Positions 1 to 6,532 of a stretch of DNA of 64,000 nucleotides are shown in pieces. The notes beneath the pieces were generated by a model, which was given only the letters and a program-made list of their open reading frames with translations, made no database searches and had not been told where the DNA came from. Positions within the stretch are counted from its first letter, which is position 1; each line of letters opens with the position of its first letter. The position numbers were made by a program, and so were the translations under genes. This stretch comes from Micromonospora lutea. GTDB lineage: Bacteria > Actinomycetota > Actinomycetes > Mycobacteriales > Micromonosporaceae. The DNA is taken from contig NZ_BOPB01000014.1 of the NCBI RefSeq assembly GCF_016863535.1, positions 223,203-287,202 on the forward strand, written 5' to 3'.

Positions 1-536
1 TCAGCGATCTGATCGCGGGCGTCGTGGCATGGCTGCCACGGGCGTTCGTGGCGATCGTCATCGTGGTGGTGGCCGCCGCGATCGCCAACGCGGTGCGGGA
101 TCTCGTCACCGGGGCACTCGGCGGGCTGTCCTACGGCCGCTTCCTGGCCGATGTGACGGCGATCTTCATCATCGCGCTGGGGGTCATCGCGGCGCTCAAC
201 CAGGTGGGCATCGCCACCACCGTCACCCAGCCCGTGCTGATCGCGGTGCTCGCCACGGTGGCCGGCATCTTGATCGTCGGCGTCGGTGGTGGTCTGGTGC
301 GGCCGATGCAGCAACGCTGGGAAGGCTGGCTCACCCGAGCGGCCGAGGAGTCGCGGGCAATCCGCGAGCAGCGGCAGGGTGCCGAAGCCGGCCGCGGCGA
401 CATGCAGCGGCAGATGGCCGATCGCGGCGGTGCGGTCCACCCGGTCTCCCAGGGACAGGAGTCCTCGATGGCCGGGGGACGGGGTACCTACCAGTCCGGC
501 AACGCGGGTGACGAGACCCAGCAGTTCCGTCCGTGA
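1..536 (+). CDS. Conserved-TM-helix membrane protein, MscS-related (partial, 5' end missing)
   Basis: The gene runs in from the left edge (frame from base 3), so the N-terminus is lost; about 177 residues remain. Three long hydrophobic segments are visible: one in the first 25 residues (LPRAFVAIVIVVVAAAIANA), one around FIIALGVIAALNQVGIATTV, and one at LIAVLATVAGILIVGVGGGL. A hydrophilic Arg/Glu/Gln/Gly-rich tail follows. The pattern resembles the conserved TM-helix proteins related to small mechanosensitive channels (PF05552-like). No beta-domain of a full MscS is present in the visible part. Family placement is by resemblance only; the channel role is inferred. Confidence 0.7.
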   Translation, partial: SDLIAGVVAWLPRAFVAIVIVVVAAAIANAVRDLVTGALGGLSYGRFLADVTAIFIIALGVIAALNQVGIATTVTQPVLIAVLATVAGILIVGVGGGLVRPMQQRWEGWLTRAAEESRAIREQRQGAEAGRGDMQRQMADRGGAVHPVSQGQESSMAGGRGTYQSGNAGDETQQFRP

Positions 537-600
537 CGGTCGGTCGCGTTGTCAATCGCTCGGAGACGGGTGTCCGCCGCATGGTGGACACCCGTCGCTC

Positions 601-975
601 TCACAGCGGTGGCGGCTGTGGGGAGGGCGTGTCCAGCGCGGCGGTCAGCGCGCAGATCGCGAGCAGGCGCAGCATGACCCAGTCCGCCTCCACCCAGTCG
701 ATCGGGGCGTCGGCCGGCCGCCAGCCGTACTCCTCGGCAGCAGCGCACATTCCGTCGGCGTAGCCGGCGAGGGCCGCGGCGGTCAACGGCCGCCGGTCGC
801 CGTGCAGGCTGTCGCGCACCGCGGCGGCGTGCTGGTCCACGGCGGCGAGCAACCCCGGCCGGACGGTGGCGGCGGCGAGTCCGTCGAGGCCCACGGCGTT
901 GGCGAGGGTGACCAGACTGGACCGGGCCCAGTCGACAGCCGTGGGGGAGGTGCCCTGGTTCGACGACACGCGCAT
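601..975 (-). CDS. DUF6401-like hypothetical protein
   Basis: A 124-residue soluble, Ala-rich, probably all-helical protein starting MRVSSNQG. It contains a central segment YADGMCAAAEEYGWRP and a C-terminal VEADWVMLRLLAICALTAAL helix. It looks like the DUF6401 family found in Micromonospora and relatives, sometimes near natural-product genes; the function is unknown. The ATG at 975 is preferred because the frame upstream does not look coding. No strong ribosome binding site is visible. It is divergent from the gene at 1135, with an inverted repeat in the gap. Confidence 0.7.
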   Translation of the reverse strand: MRVSSNQGTSPTAVDWARSSLVTLANAVGLDGLAAATVRPGLLAAVDQHAAAVRDSLHGDRRPLTAAALAGYADGMCAAAEEYGWRPADAPIDWVEADWVMLRLLAICALTAALDTPSPQPPPL

Positions 976-1002
976 GGGGAAGAAATCTAGCCAACCCGCA
1001 GC

Positions 1003-1034
1003 GCCGTGACCTCGGCCGCTCGGACGGTCACGGC
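1003..1034. repeat. 9-bp inverted repeat in a divergent promoter region
   Basis: GCCGTGACC at 1003-1011 and GGTCACGGC at 1026-1034 form a perfect 9-bp inverted repeat with a 14-nt spacer. It lies between the divergent genes starting at 975 (-) and 1135 (+). The position suits an operator, but no regulator gene is adjacent, so this is only a candidate. Confidence 0.35.
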
Positions 1035-1134
1035 CTCCCCCGGCGGTGCCCGCCCGGTGGCCGAGGGGACCGAGTCGGGCGCGGCGGACCGCGGAAACCC
1101 GACGCCGCGACACGGCCAGCACCAGGAGGTACGG

Positions 1135-1581
1135 ATGGACACCGTCGACGGACCCGACGAGCGGCACCGGCGCCCCGCCGGTGTGAGCGACGACACGGTG
1201 GCCGCCCTCGGCAAGCTCAGCGAGGCCCTGGAGTGCGTGGAACGCGCGCGTGGGCACCTCTACTCGCTGCACCAGCTCATCGGACACGCGGACCTGATGC
1301 TCGACGACGCGGTCCGGATGTTCCGCGACGCCGGACACTCCGAGATCGCCGACCGCGTCGCCGACGAGCTGATCGGCCGCAACGTCATCGCCGGCCGGTG
1401 GACGTTCCAGATCGTCGAGGATTTCGACGATGGCTACCACGCGTTGTTCCGTGACGTGGACCGGTCGGCGCGCGAGCAGTTGGTCGGTGGCCGGCGGCAC
1501 CTCTACGAGGCGGAGATGAAGGAGCGCCGCCGGACGCCCGGGCGTCCAGGCCACGAGGCGCGCCCTGCTGGCGAAGCGTGA
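1135..1581 (+). CDS. Hypothetical soluble protein
   Basis: 148 residues starting at an ATG preceded by a good AGGAGGT ribosome binding site (about 1124-1130). The middle (residues ~20-110) is helical and charged, with LGKLSEALECVERARGHLYS, a DLMLDDAVRMFRDAGH segment and IADRVADELIGRNVIAGRWT. The C-terminus is Arg/Pro-rich. No transmembrane segment or known catalytic motif is visible. Similar small proteins occur in actinomycetes without assigned function. It converges on the small membrane protein gene at 1614. Confidence 0.75.
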   Translation: MDTVDGPDERHRRPAGVSDDTVAALGKLSEALECVERARGHLYSLHQLIGHADLMLDDAVRMFRDAGHSEIADRVADELIGRNVIAGRWTFQIVEDFDDGYHALFRDVDRSAREQLVGGRRHLYEAEMKERRRTPGRPGHEARPAGEA

Positions 1582-1583
1582 CG

Positions 1584-1600
1584 CCTCGGCTCGGCCGAGG
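1584..1600. terminator. Short GC hairpin between convergent genes
   Basis: CCTCGGC and GCCGAGG pair across a 3-nt loop immediately after the stop of the gene ending at 1581 and just before the convergent stop at 1614. There is no T-tract, so termination is only suggested by position. Confidence 0.35.
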
Positions 1601-1613
1601 AGGTCGAGCGGCC

Positions 1614-1826
1614 CTACTCGGAGGAACGCGCGTTCGCCGGGCGACGACGTGCGGCGTCGTCGGCGATGATCACGGTCGCCACCATCAGCGCGACGCAGAG
1701 GCTGAACAGCCATGAGCTGTCATCGACCAGCCTGGCGGAAACGGGTGCCTGCACAGCGGCGAGAAGGAAGCCGAGCCATGCCAGGCGGCGCTGACGCGTG
1801 GAGAGGAAGCCGGAGCCCTGATGCAT
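1614..1826 (-). CDS. Small two-helix membrane protein
   Basis: 70 residues starting MHQGSGFLSTRQRR. Two hydrophobic helices follow: LAWLGFLLAAVQAPVSARLV and SWLFSLCVALMVATVIIA. The tail is positively charged (DDAARRRPANARSSE). The ATG at 1826 is chosen because it begins just before the first membrane helix. No family function is known to me; it is an actinobacterial small membrane protein of unknown role. Confidence 0.6.
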   Translation of the reverse strand: MHQGSGFLSTRQRRLAWLGFLLAAVQAPVSARLVDDSSWLFSLCVALMVATVIIADDAARRRPANARSSE

Positions 1827-1860
1827 TCCGAAAGTCTTACGCGCGACGCGGCCATTGCCG

Positions 1861-1915
1861 TCAGCCGAACGGCCGATTCTGCCGGAGCTGTCCGAATTTA
1901 TCGCCGTTCGGCTGA
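1861..1915. repeat. 13-bp inverted repeat
   Basis: TCAGCCGAACGGC (1861-1873) is repeated inverted as GCCGTTCGGCTGA (1903-1915) with a 29-nt spacer. It lies upstream of the small membrane protein gene (start 1826) and downstream of the gene that ends at 2031, both on the minus strand. It could be an operator for the first or a terminator for the second. There is no T-tract. Confidence 0.4.
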
Positions 1916-2030
1916 GCCTGTCGGTGGCCTCGGCGCAAGGTTTTCCCGAACCGTCGCTGAGCTGCTCTGACGGTGCTCCGGGTCGGTGGCGGAGCGCCAC
2001 CACGAACCCGGAGGGTGATCGGTGATGATG

Positions 2031-2288
2031 TCAGAGCGTGTCGGGCCCGGTGCGTCCGGTGGTGGAGGGGCGGTAGGCGCGGTCGGGGTCGGTGGGCTCG
2101 CGGCCCGTGCCGGGCACCTCGCCGCCCCGATCGGCCGCCGCGGGGCCGTGCCCGAAGGCGGCTTCCTCCCCGGCGTCGTTACCGGTCACGTCGTCCGCCT
2201 GCCCGTCGAGCGTGGACCGGGCGATGGCCCGGTCCAGTTCCTCCAGCGGGAGCCGTTCCTCGTTGCGCCACGCGCTGTCCTCGGTCAT
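2031..2288 (-). CDS. Small acidic hypothetical protein, SigB-type promoter
   Basis: 85 residues: an N-terminal MTEDSAWRNEERLPLEELDR and AIARSTLDG helical region, then a low-complexity Gly/Pro/Asp tail likely to be disordered. No known motif. The start at 2288 is supported by a GTTT-N15-GGGTAC promoter ending about 10 nt upstream, giving an almost leaderless transcript. Stress induction is inferred from that promoter alone. Confidence 0.6.
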   Translation of the reverse strand: MTEDSAWRNEERLPLEELDRAIARSTLDGQADDVTGNDAGEEAAFGHGPAAADRGGEVPGTGREPTDPDRAYRPSTTGRTGPDTL

Positions 2289-2298
2289 GCCTTCGCGG

Positions 2299-2322
2299 TA
2301 CCCCGGCCCGGTCGTCGCAAAC
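2299..2322 (-). promoter_or_regulatory. SigB/SigF-type promoter (GTTT-N15-GGGTA)
   Basis: On the minus strand, GTTT (2322-2319) is followed after 15 nt by GGGTA (2303-2299), matching the actinobacterial alternative stress sigma consensus. It lies about 10 nt ahead of the ATG at 2288. Confidence 0.55.
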
Positions 2323-2447
2323 GATGCGTCCCGACCCGACGGAGATCCGGGCGGCCGGTCCTTTCGTCGGCCCACCTTCCCGATTTCCGTGTTGCGCGGC
2401 GACGGCCGCCGGGCGAGCCCGGCGGCCGTCGAGGAGCTTGTCGCGGA

Positions 2448-2909
2448 TCAGGGCTGCGGGCGGTCGACCTGCCCGCGCCAGGCGCCGGTCTCCTGACCGC
2501 GCCGCTCGATGAACGTCTTGAAGCGTTCCAGGTCGCCCTTTGCCCGGCGGTCGACCACACCGAGCTTGTCACCGGCCTTCTCCACGACCCCCTGCGGCTC
2601 GAACTCCAGCTGCAGGGTGACCCGGCTGTTGTGCTCGTCCAACCGGTGGAAGGTGACCACCCCGGCGTGTCGGGTGCCGTCGGTCGACTGCCACGCCACC
2701 CGCTCGTCGGGCAGCTGCTCGGTGATCTCGGCGTCGAACTCCCGCTTGACCCCGGCGATCTCCACGGTCCAGTGGGTCATCGTGTCGGAGAGCTGGCGAA
2801 CCTCCTCCACACCCTCCATGAAATGCGGAAACTCCTCGAACTGCGTCCACTGGTCGTACGCCGTCCGCACCGGGACGGCCACGTCGACATGCTCCGTTAC
2901 GCCACTCAT
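2448..2909 (-). CDS. SRPBCC / polyketide-cyclase-fold protein
   Basis: 153 residues starting MSGVTEHVDVAVPVRTAYDQ behind a GGAAAGGA ribosome binding site. The START/Bet v1-like pattern is clear: an N-terminal strand, then TAYDQWTQFEEFPHFMEGV, the VEIAGVKREFDAEI strands, ERVAWQSTDGTRHAGVVTF, and a C-terminal long helix. Such proteins bind hydrophobic ligands; the ligand here is unknown. It lies 45 nt behind the DUF2795 gene on the same strand and is probably co-transcribed from the SigB-like promoter at 3383-3406. Confidence 0.85.
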   Translation of the reverse strand: MSGVTEHVDVAVPVRTAYDQWTQFEEFPHFMEGVEEVRQLSDTMTHWTVEIAGVKREFDAEITEQLPDERVAWQSTDGTRHAGVVTFHRLDEHNSRVTLQLEFEPQGVVEKAGDKLGVVDRRAKGDLERFKTFIERRGQETGAWRGQVDRPQP

Positions 2910-2954
2910 CAGCGATCCTTTCCTGCACCCGGTCTGCGGACCGGTCCGGTCCAC

Positions 2955-3371
2955 CTACCAGCGCGTCGTCTCGTTGGTGTGGCCAAGCGCCGCCCACACC
3001 TCGGACACCGTCTGGTACCGGGTGTCCTCGGGTAGGCGCTGCAAGGCGGCCACAATGTCGTCGGGGGCTTCGTTCTCCCGCGCGTTGGCGAGCAGTGCCG
3101 CCCGGTCGCCGGGCAGGGCGCTCATCGTGATGAACCGCCCCAGCCGGCTACGCGCCTCGACGTCCTCGGAGGTCATGCCCTGGGGCGAGCCGCTGCGCAG
3201 GTCGCCGGCCGGCGCCGTGGTGGGCTCCGGCTGGTCCTCTCCCGCAGGCTCCGGGACGCGGAACTCGTCGACCCGCGAGCCGCCCGTCCCCGGCCCCTGC
3301 ACCAGGCCGCTGACCTCCTGGCTCATCTGCTCGTCGACCCTCGGTGAGTGCTTGCTGCTGCCGCGATCCAT
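2955..3371 (-). CDS. DUF2795 domain protein
   Basis: 138 residues. The first ~55 are Gly/Pro/Glu-rich and probably disordered. A compact domain follows: RLGRFITMSALPGDRAALLA, then NARENEAPDDIVAALQRLPEDTRY, QTVSEVWAALGH. This is the DUF2795 pattern seen in many actinobacterial stress proteins; the function is unknown. The start at 3371 sits 11 nt below a GTTT-N15-GGGTAG promoter. It leads a probable two-gene unit with the SRPBCC gene. Confidence 0.75.
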   Translation of the reverse strand: MDRGSSKHSPRVDEQMSQEVSGLVQGPGTGGSRVDEFRVPEPAGEDQPEPTTAPAGDLRSGSPQGMTSEDVEARSRLGRFITMSALPGDRAALLANARENEAPDDIVAALQRLPEDTRYQTVSEVWAALGHTNETTRW

Positions 3372-3382
3372 GCCTTCTGCGC

Positions 3383-3406
3383 TACCCGACGGGACAGCCG
3401 GTAAAC
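3383..3406 (-). promoter_or_regulatory. SigB/SigF-type promoter (GTTT-N15-GGGTA)
   Basis: Minus strand GTTT (3406-3403), 15-nt spacer, GGGTA (3387-3383), directly before the DUF2795 gene start at 3371. Confidence 0.55.
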
Positions 3407-3417
3407 CCGGCAAGCGG

Positions 3418-4395
3418 TCACGAACCGGCCGGTGACCGGGGCGGCAGGACCGGTTCCTCGGCGTCTTCCCGGCCGGACTGGAGCACCCGTCCCCGCTGCA
3501 GTTCGGCGTTGATCTGGACACCGAGCATCAGCGCGGAATTGGACAGGTAGAGCCAGACCAGGAACGCGATCACCGCGCCCAGGCTGCCGTACGTCGTGTT
3601 GTACGAGCCGAAGTTCGCCACGTACAGCCCGAAGCCGAAGGAGCCGAGCGCCCAGGCGACCAGGGCCACCATCCCGCCGGGGGTGAGCCAACGGAACCGT
3701 GGCTGGCGCACGTTCGGCGCGGCCCAGAACAGCAGGGACAACAGCAACATCGCGATCAACGCCAGTGCCGGCCACTTGGCCACGGCCCACGCGGTGCGGG
3801 CGGCGCCACCGGCCCCCACCAGGTCACCGACCGCGTCGGCGACCGGGCCGCTGACGATCAGACCGGCGGCCACGGTGGCGAGCAGCACCAGCGACAGGGC
3901 GGCCAGCCCGATCTGCGTCGGCCGCAGCTGCCACACCGGCCGCCCCTCGACCACCCCGTAGATCGCGTTCGAGGCCCGGGTGAACGAGGCGATGAAGTTC
4001 GACGCCGACCAGAGCGCGCCGAGCAGACCGAAGCTGAGCAGCACCCCGGCGGAGCTGTTCTGGCTCACCACCTCGCGGACCACACCGACGAAGCTCTCGT
4101 TCGCCACCACCGAGCCGGCACCCACGTCGCGGGCCAGATCGAGCACCGTGTCGACGGTGCGCTCCCCGTCGGAGACCAGACCCACCAGGGCCACCACCAC
4201 GACGGTGGAGGGGAACAGCGCCAGCACCCCGTAGTAGGTGAGGGCGGCGGCCCAGTCCGTGCAGTTGTCCCGCAGGTAGTTGCGCCCGGCCCGGACCAGC
4301 ACGCCGCGCCAGGTCCGCCAGTGCAACTGGCGGATCCCCGGTAGCCGGGGCACCGGCAGGTCGGCCGACGGGGCGTCGGGGTTCGTGGTCGTCAT
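3418..4395 (-). CDS. YihY/BrkB family membrane protein
   Basis: 325 residues with the YihY/virulence-factor BrkB arrangement. After a cytoplasmic N-terminus come NCTDWAAALTYYGVLALFPS and about six membrane segments, including VGLLGALWSASNFIASFTRA and VIAFLVWLYLSNSALMLGVQ, then the family-typical INAELQRGR end. The family's transport role is unsettled. The ATG at 4395 (MTTTNPD) is taken because upstream sequence is the divergent promoter region shared with the ChaB gene; a GTTT-N16-GGGTAC element lies about 50 nt upstream. Confidence 0.9.
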   Translation of the reverse strand: MTTTNPDAPSADLPVPRLPGIRQLHWRTWRGVLVRAGRNYLRDNCTDWAAALTYYGVLALFPSTVVVVALVGLVSDGERTVDTVLDLARDVGAGSVVANESFVGVVREVVSQNSSAGVLLSFGLLGALWSASNFIASFTRASNAIYGVVEGRPVWQLRPTQIGLAALSLVLLATVAAGLIVSGPVADAVGDLVGAGGAARTAWAVAKWPALALIAMLLLSLLFWAAPNVRQPRFRWLTPGGMVALVAWALGSFGFGLYVANFGSYNTTYGSLGAVIAFLVWLYLSNSALMLGVQINAELQRGRVLQSGREDAEEPVLPPRSPAGS

Positions 4396-4447
4396 CACCG
4401 CTCCCAGGGCACGGCGGGCGCGTACGGCCCGTCGATGGCCCGGCCGG

Positions 4448-4472
4448 TACCCGGCCCCGTCCGGCGGCAAAC
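4448..4472 (-). promoter_or_regulatory. SigB/SigF-type promoter (GTTT-N16-GGGTA)
   Basis: Minus strand GTTT (4472-4469) and GGGTA (4452-4448) separated by 16 nt, 52 nt upstream of the BrkB gene start. It is back-to-back with the promoter at 4482-4506. Confidence 0.5.
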
Positions 4473-4481
4473 GCGGACCGT

Positions 4482-4506
4482 GTTTGCCGCCGCCTGGCGG
4501 GGGTAC
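4482..4506 (+). promoter_or_regulatory. SigB/SigF-type promoter (GTTT-N15-GGGTAC)
   Basis: GTTT at 4482-4485 and GGGTAC at 4501-4506 with a 15-nt spacer, 37 nt before the ChaB start. Its -35 region and that of the divergent promoter make a perfect 10-bp inverted repeat (GGCGGCAAAC 4463-4472, GTTTGCCGCC 4482-4491). Confidence 0.55.
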
Positions 4507-4543
4507 GCGAATTCGAATCGCTCGCACACGGAGGAGGTTCGAG

Positions 4544-4945
4544 ATGCCCGGGCGCGAGGTACTGCCCAGCACGCTGCGGCGCTCTCCGGAGAAGGCCCAG
4601 CGCACCTGGGAGAAGACACACGATTCCGCGGTCGAGACCTACGGCGAGGGCGAACGGGCGCACCGTGCCGCGTTCGCCGCTGTCAAACATCAATTCGAGA
4701 AGGTCGGTGACCACTGGGAGCCGAAGGGCCGCAAAGGGCCCAGCGACCGGCAGGCCGCCGGAGGCGGCCCGGCCCGGCGGGCACCCACCGCCGGTGGGGT
4801 GGACGCGAACGCACCCAAGGAGCACCTCATCCGGGTGGCCCGCGAGCTGGACGTGCCAGGACGGTCGACCATGACCAAGTCGGAACTGGTCAACGCCATC
4901 CAGAAGGCCAATGACCGGGCAACCCGCAAGGCCCGCTCTCGCTGA
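4544..4945 (+). CDS. ChaB family protein with Rho-N/SAP-like tail
   Basis: 133 residues behind GGAGGAGG at about 4531. Residues ~1-60 match ChaB: LPSTLRRSPEKAQRTWEKTH, AVETYGEGERAHRAAFAAVK, then HQFEKVGDHWEPKGRKGPSD. The C-terminal ~45 residues (KEHLIRVARELDVPGRSTMT, KSELVNAIQKANDRATRKAR) look like a Rho N-terminal or LEM/SAP-like helix pair, as in many actinobacterial ChaB proteins. ChaB was named for a link to cation transport in E. coli, but its role is unclear. The SigB-like promoter suggests a stress function. Confidence 0.85.
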   Translation: MPGREVLPSTLRRSPEKAQRTWEKTHDSAVETYGEGERAHRAAFAAVKHQFEKVGDHWEPKGRKGPSDRQAAGGGPARRAPTAGGVDANAPKEHLIRVARELDVPGRSTMTKSELVNAIQKANDRATRKARSR

Positions 4946-5029
4946 GCACGGCCGCCCTGCGGCAGGGGCCCGACGCCATCGGTCCGGGCCCCTGCCCGGC
5001 GGCTCGCCCGGCCCCTGTCGGCTCCGGGT

Positions 5030-6475
5030 TCACCAGTGGCCGCCGCCGGGTGCCTGGATGTGCACCGCCTTGGTGGCGGTGAACTCGTCGAGCAGTTCCG
5101 GCCCGTAGCCGAAACCCTGGCCACTGCTCCGACGCGGGTGCGCGGCACCGGCCGGCGCGCCACCGAAGACCGCGTTCACCTTGACGGTACCCACCGGCAG
5201 TTCCCGCCAGGCCCGCTGGGCGTGACTCATCGACCCGGTCAGCACCGTCGCCGCCAAGCCGTACGGTGAGTCGGCCGCACACCGCAGCGCCTCGGAGAAC
5301 GAGTCGACCACCACCACGGCGGCGACCGGGCCGAACGTCTCCTCCCGGATCAACACCAGGTCGTGCCGGCAACCGTCGACCACCGTCGCCGGATAGAAGG
5401 CGCCCGGCCCCTCCGGCACGGTCCCGCCGATGCGCAGCCGGGCACCGTCGGCCACCGCCGCGACCACCTGCCCGTGGACCTGATCGCGATGACGCCGGTC
5501 GACCAGCGGGCCGAGCTGGGTGTCCGGATCCCGCCCCGGGCCGACGCGCAGCGCGGCGGCGTGTTCGACCAGCGCGTCCACGAAGTCCTCGGCGACGTCG
5601 CGGTGGGCGTAGATCCGCTCCACCGCGACGCAGATCTGACCCGCGTTGGCGAAGGCACCCAGTGCGGCCTGGCCGGCGGCCCAGACCGGGTCGACGTCGG
5701 CGTCGACGATCAACGGGTCGCTGCCACCGTTCTCCAGCAGCACCTTGGCGCCGCTACCGGCCGCGGCCGTGGCGATCGCCCGCCCGGTGGCGCTGGAACC
5801 GACGTGCGCCACCATGTCCACCTCGGCGGCGGCGAGCGCCGCACCGGTCGTCGAGTCGCCGCTGAGCAGCGACAGCACCCCCGCCGGCAGGGCGCTGTCG
5901 AATGCGCGAGCCAGCAGCCATCCGGTCGCCGGGGTGCGCTCGCTGGGTTTGTGCAGCACCACGTTCCCGGTGACCAGGGCGGCGCCGAGCAGCCCGCAGG
6001 CGACGGCGACCGGGTCGTTCCACGGCGTGATGGCGGCCACCACGCCGCGCGGCTGCGGCGTCATGAAGTCGAGCGCGGCGGGATCGCCGTGCAGGGTGCG
6101 CCCGCCCCGGGCCGGCGCGAGTTCGGCGTACTGCCGCAGGGTCGCGATGCCCGCCTCGACGCCGCCCCGCGCGTCCGCGAGAGGCTTGCCCATCTCCGCG
6201 GTCGTCGCCTGCGCGAGATCGTCGGCGGCCTCGGTGACCGCGTCGGCGATCCGGTGCAGTGTCGCGGCCCGCTCCGCCGGGGCCGTCGCGGCCCACTCCG
6301 ACGCGGTGCCGCGTGCCGCCGCCACCGCCTTGTCGACCTCGTCGGCCGTGGCGATCGGTGCCTTGGTCACCGGCCGGCCGTCTGCGGGGTCGTGCACCAC
6401 CAACTCGCCGGCCTCCCCGCCGGCACCCCAGACCCCACCGATGAGTTGCGTGACCGTGTACATGGCGCGCTGCAT
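5030..6475 (-). CDS. Aldehyde dehydrogenase family protein
   Basis: 481 residues from ATG 6475 (an in-frame ATG at 6463 gives 477). It is a full-length NAD(P)-dependent ALDH fold: TPWNDPVAVACGLLGAALVT with HKPSERTP, cofactor Gly motif VGSSATGRAI, general base Glu at ~248 in LLENGGSDP, nucleophilic Cys at ~282 in NAGQICVAVER, and ETFGPVAAVVV near the C-terminus. The LENGGSDP motif resembles succinate-semialdehyde-type enzymes, where LELGGSDP is common. The substrate cannot be named from sequence. It is divergent from the FAD oxidoreductase gene. Confidence 0.9.
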   Translation of the reverse strand: MQRAMYTVTQLIGGVWGAGGEAGELVVHDPADGRPVTKAPIATADEVDKAVAAARGTASEWAATAPAERAATLHRIADAVTEAADDLAQATTAEMGKPLADARGGVEAGIATLRQYAELAPARGGRTLHGDPAALDFMTPQPRGVVAAITPWNDPVAVACGLLGAALVTGNVVLHKPSERTPATGWLLARAFDSALPAGVLSLLSGDSTTGAALAAAEVDMVAHVGSSATGRAIATAAAGSGAKVLLENGGSDPLIVDADVDPVWAAGQAALGAFANAGQICVAVERIYAHRDVAEDFVDALVEHAAALRVGPGRDPDTQLGPLVDRRHRDQVHGQVVAAVADGARLRIGGTVPEGPGAFYPATVVDGCRHDLVLIREETFGPVAAVVVVDSFSEALRCAADSPYGLAATVLTGSMSHAQRAWRELPVGTVKVNAVFGGAPAGAAHPRRSSGQGFGYGPELLDEFTATKAVHIQAPGGGHW

Positions 6476-6498
6476 GCCCGGGCCCGGCCTCGGCAAAC

Positions 6499-6522
6499 GT
6501 TTCGTCGGTACGACTCGGGGTA
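6499..6522 (+). promoter_or_regulatory. SigB/SigF-type promoter (GTTT-N15-GGGTA)
   Basis: GTTT 6499-6502, 15-nt spacer, GGGTA 6518-6522, ending 10 nt before the ATG at 6533. The GTTT is half of an AAACGTTT palindrome. The opposite half gives GTTT-N15-GGGCAT toward the aldehyde dehydrogenase gene, a weaker match. Confidence 0.55.
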
Positions 6523-6532
6523 GCGTCCTCGG

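Noticed and set aside
4500..4520. tRNA T-arm-like sequence near ATTCGAAT
   Set aside because: No acceptor stem or anticodon arm can be folded around it.
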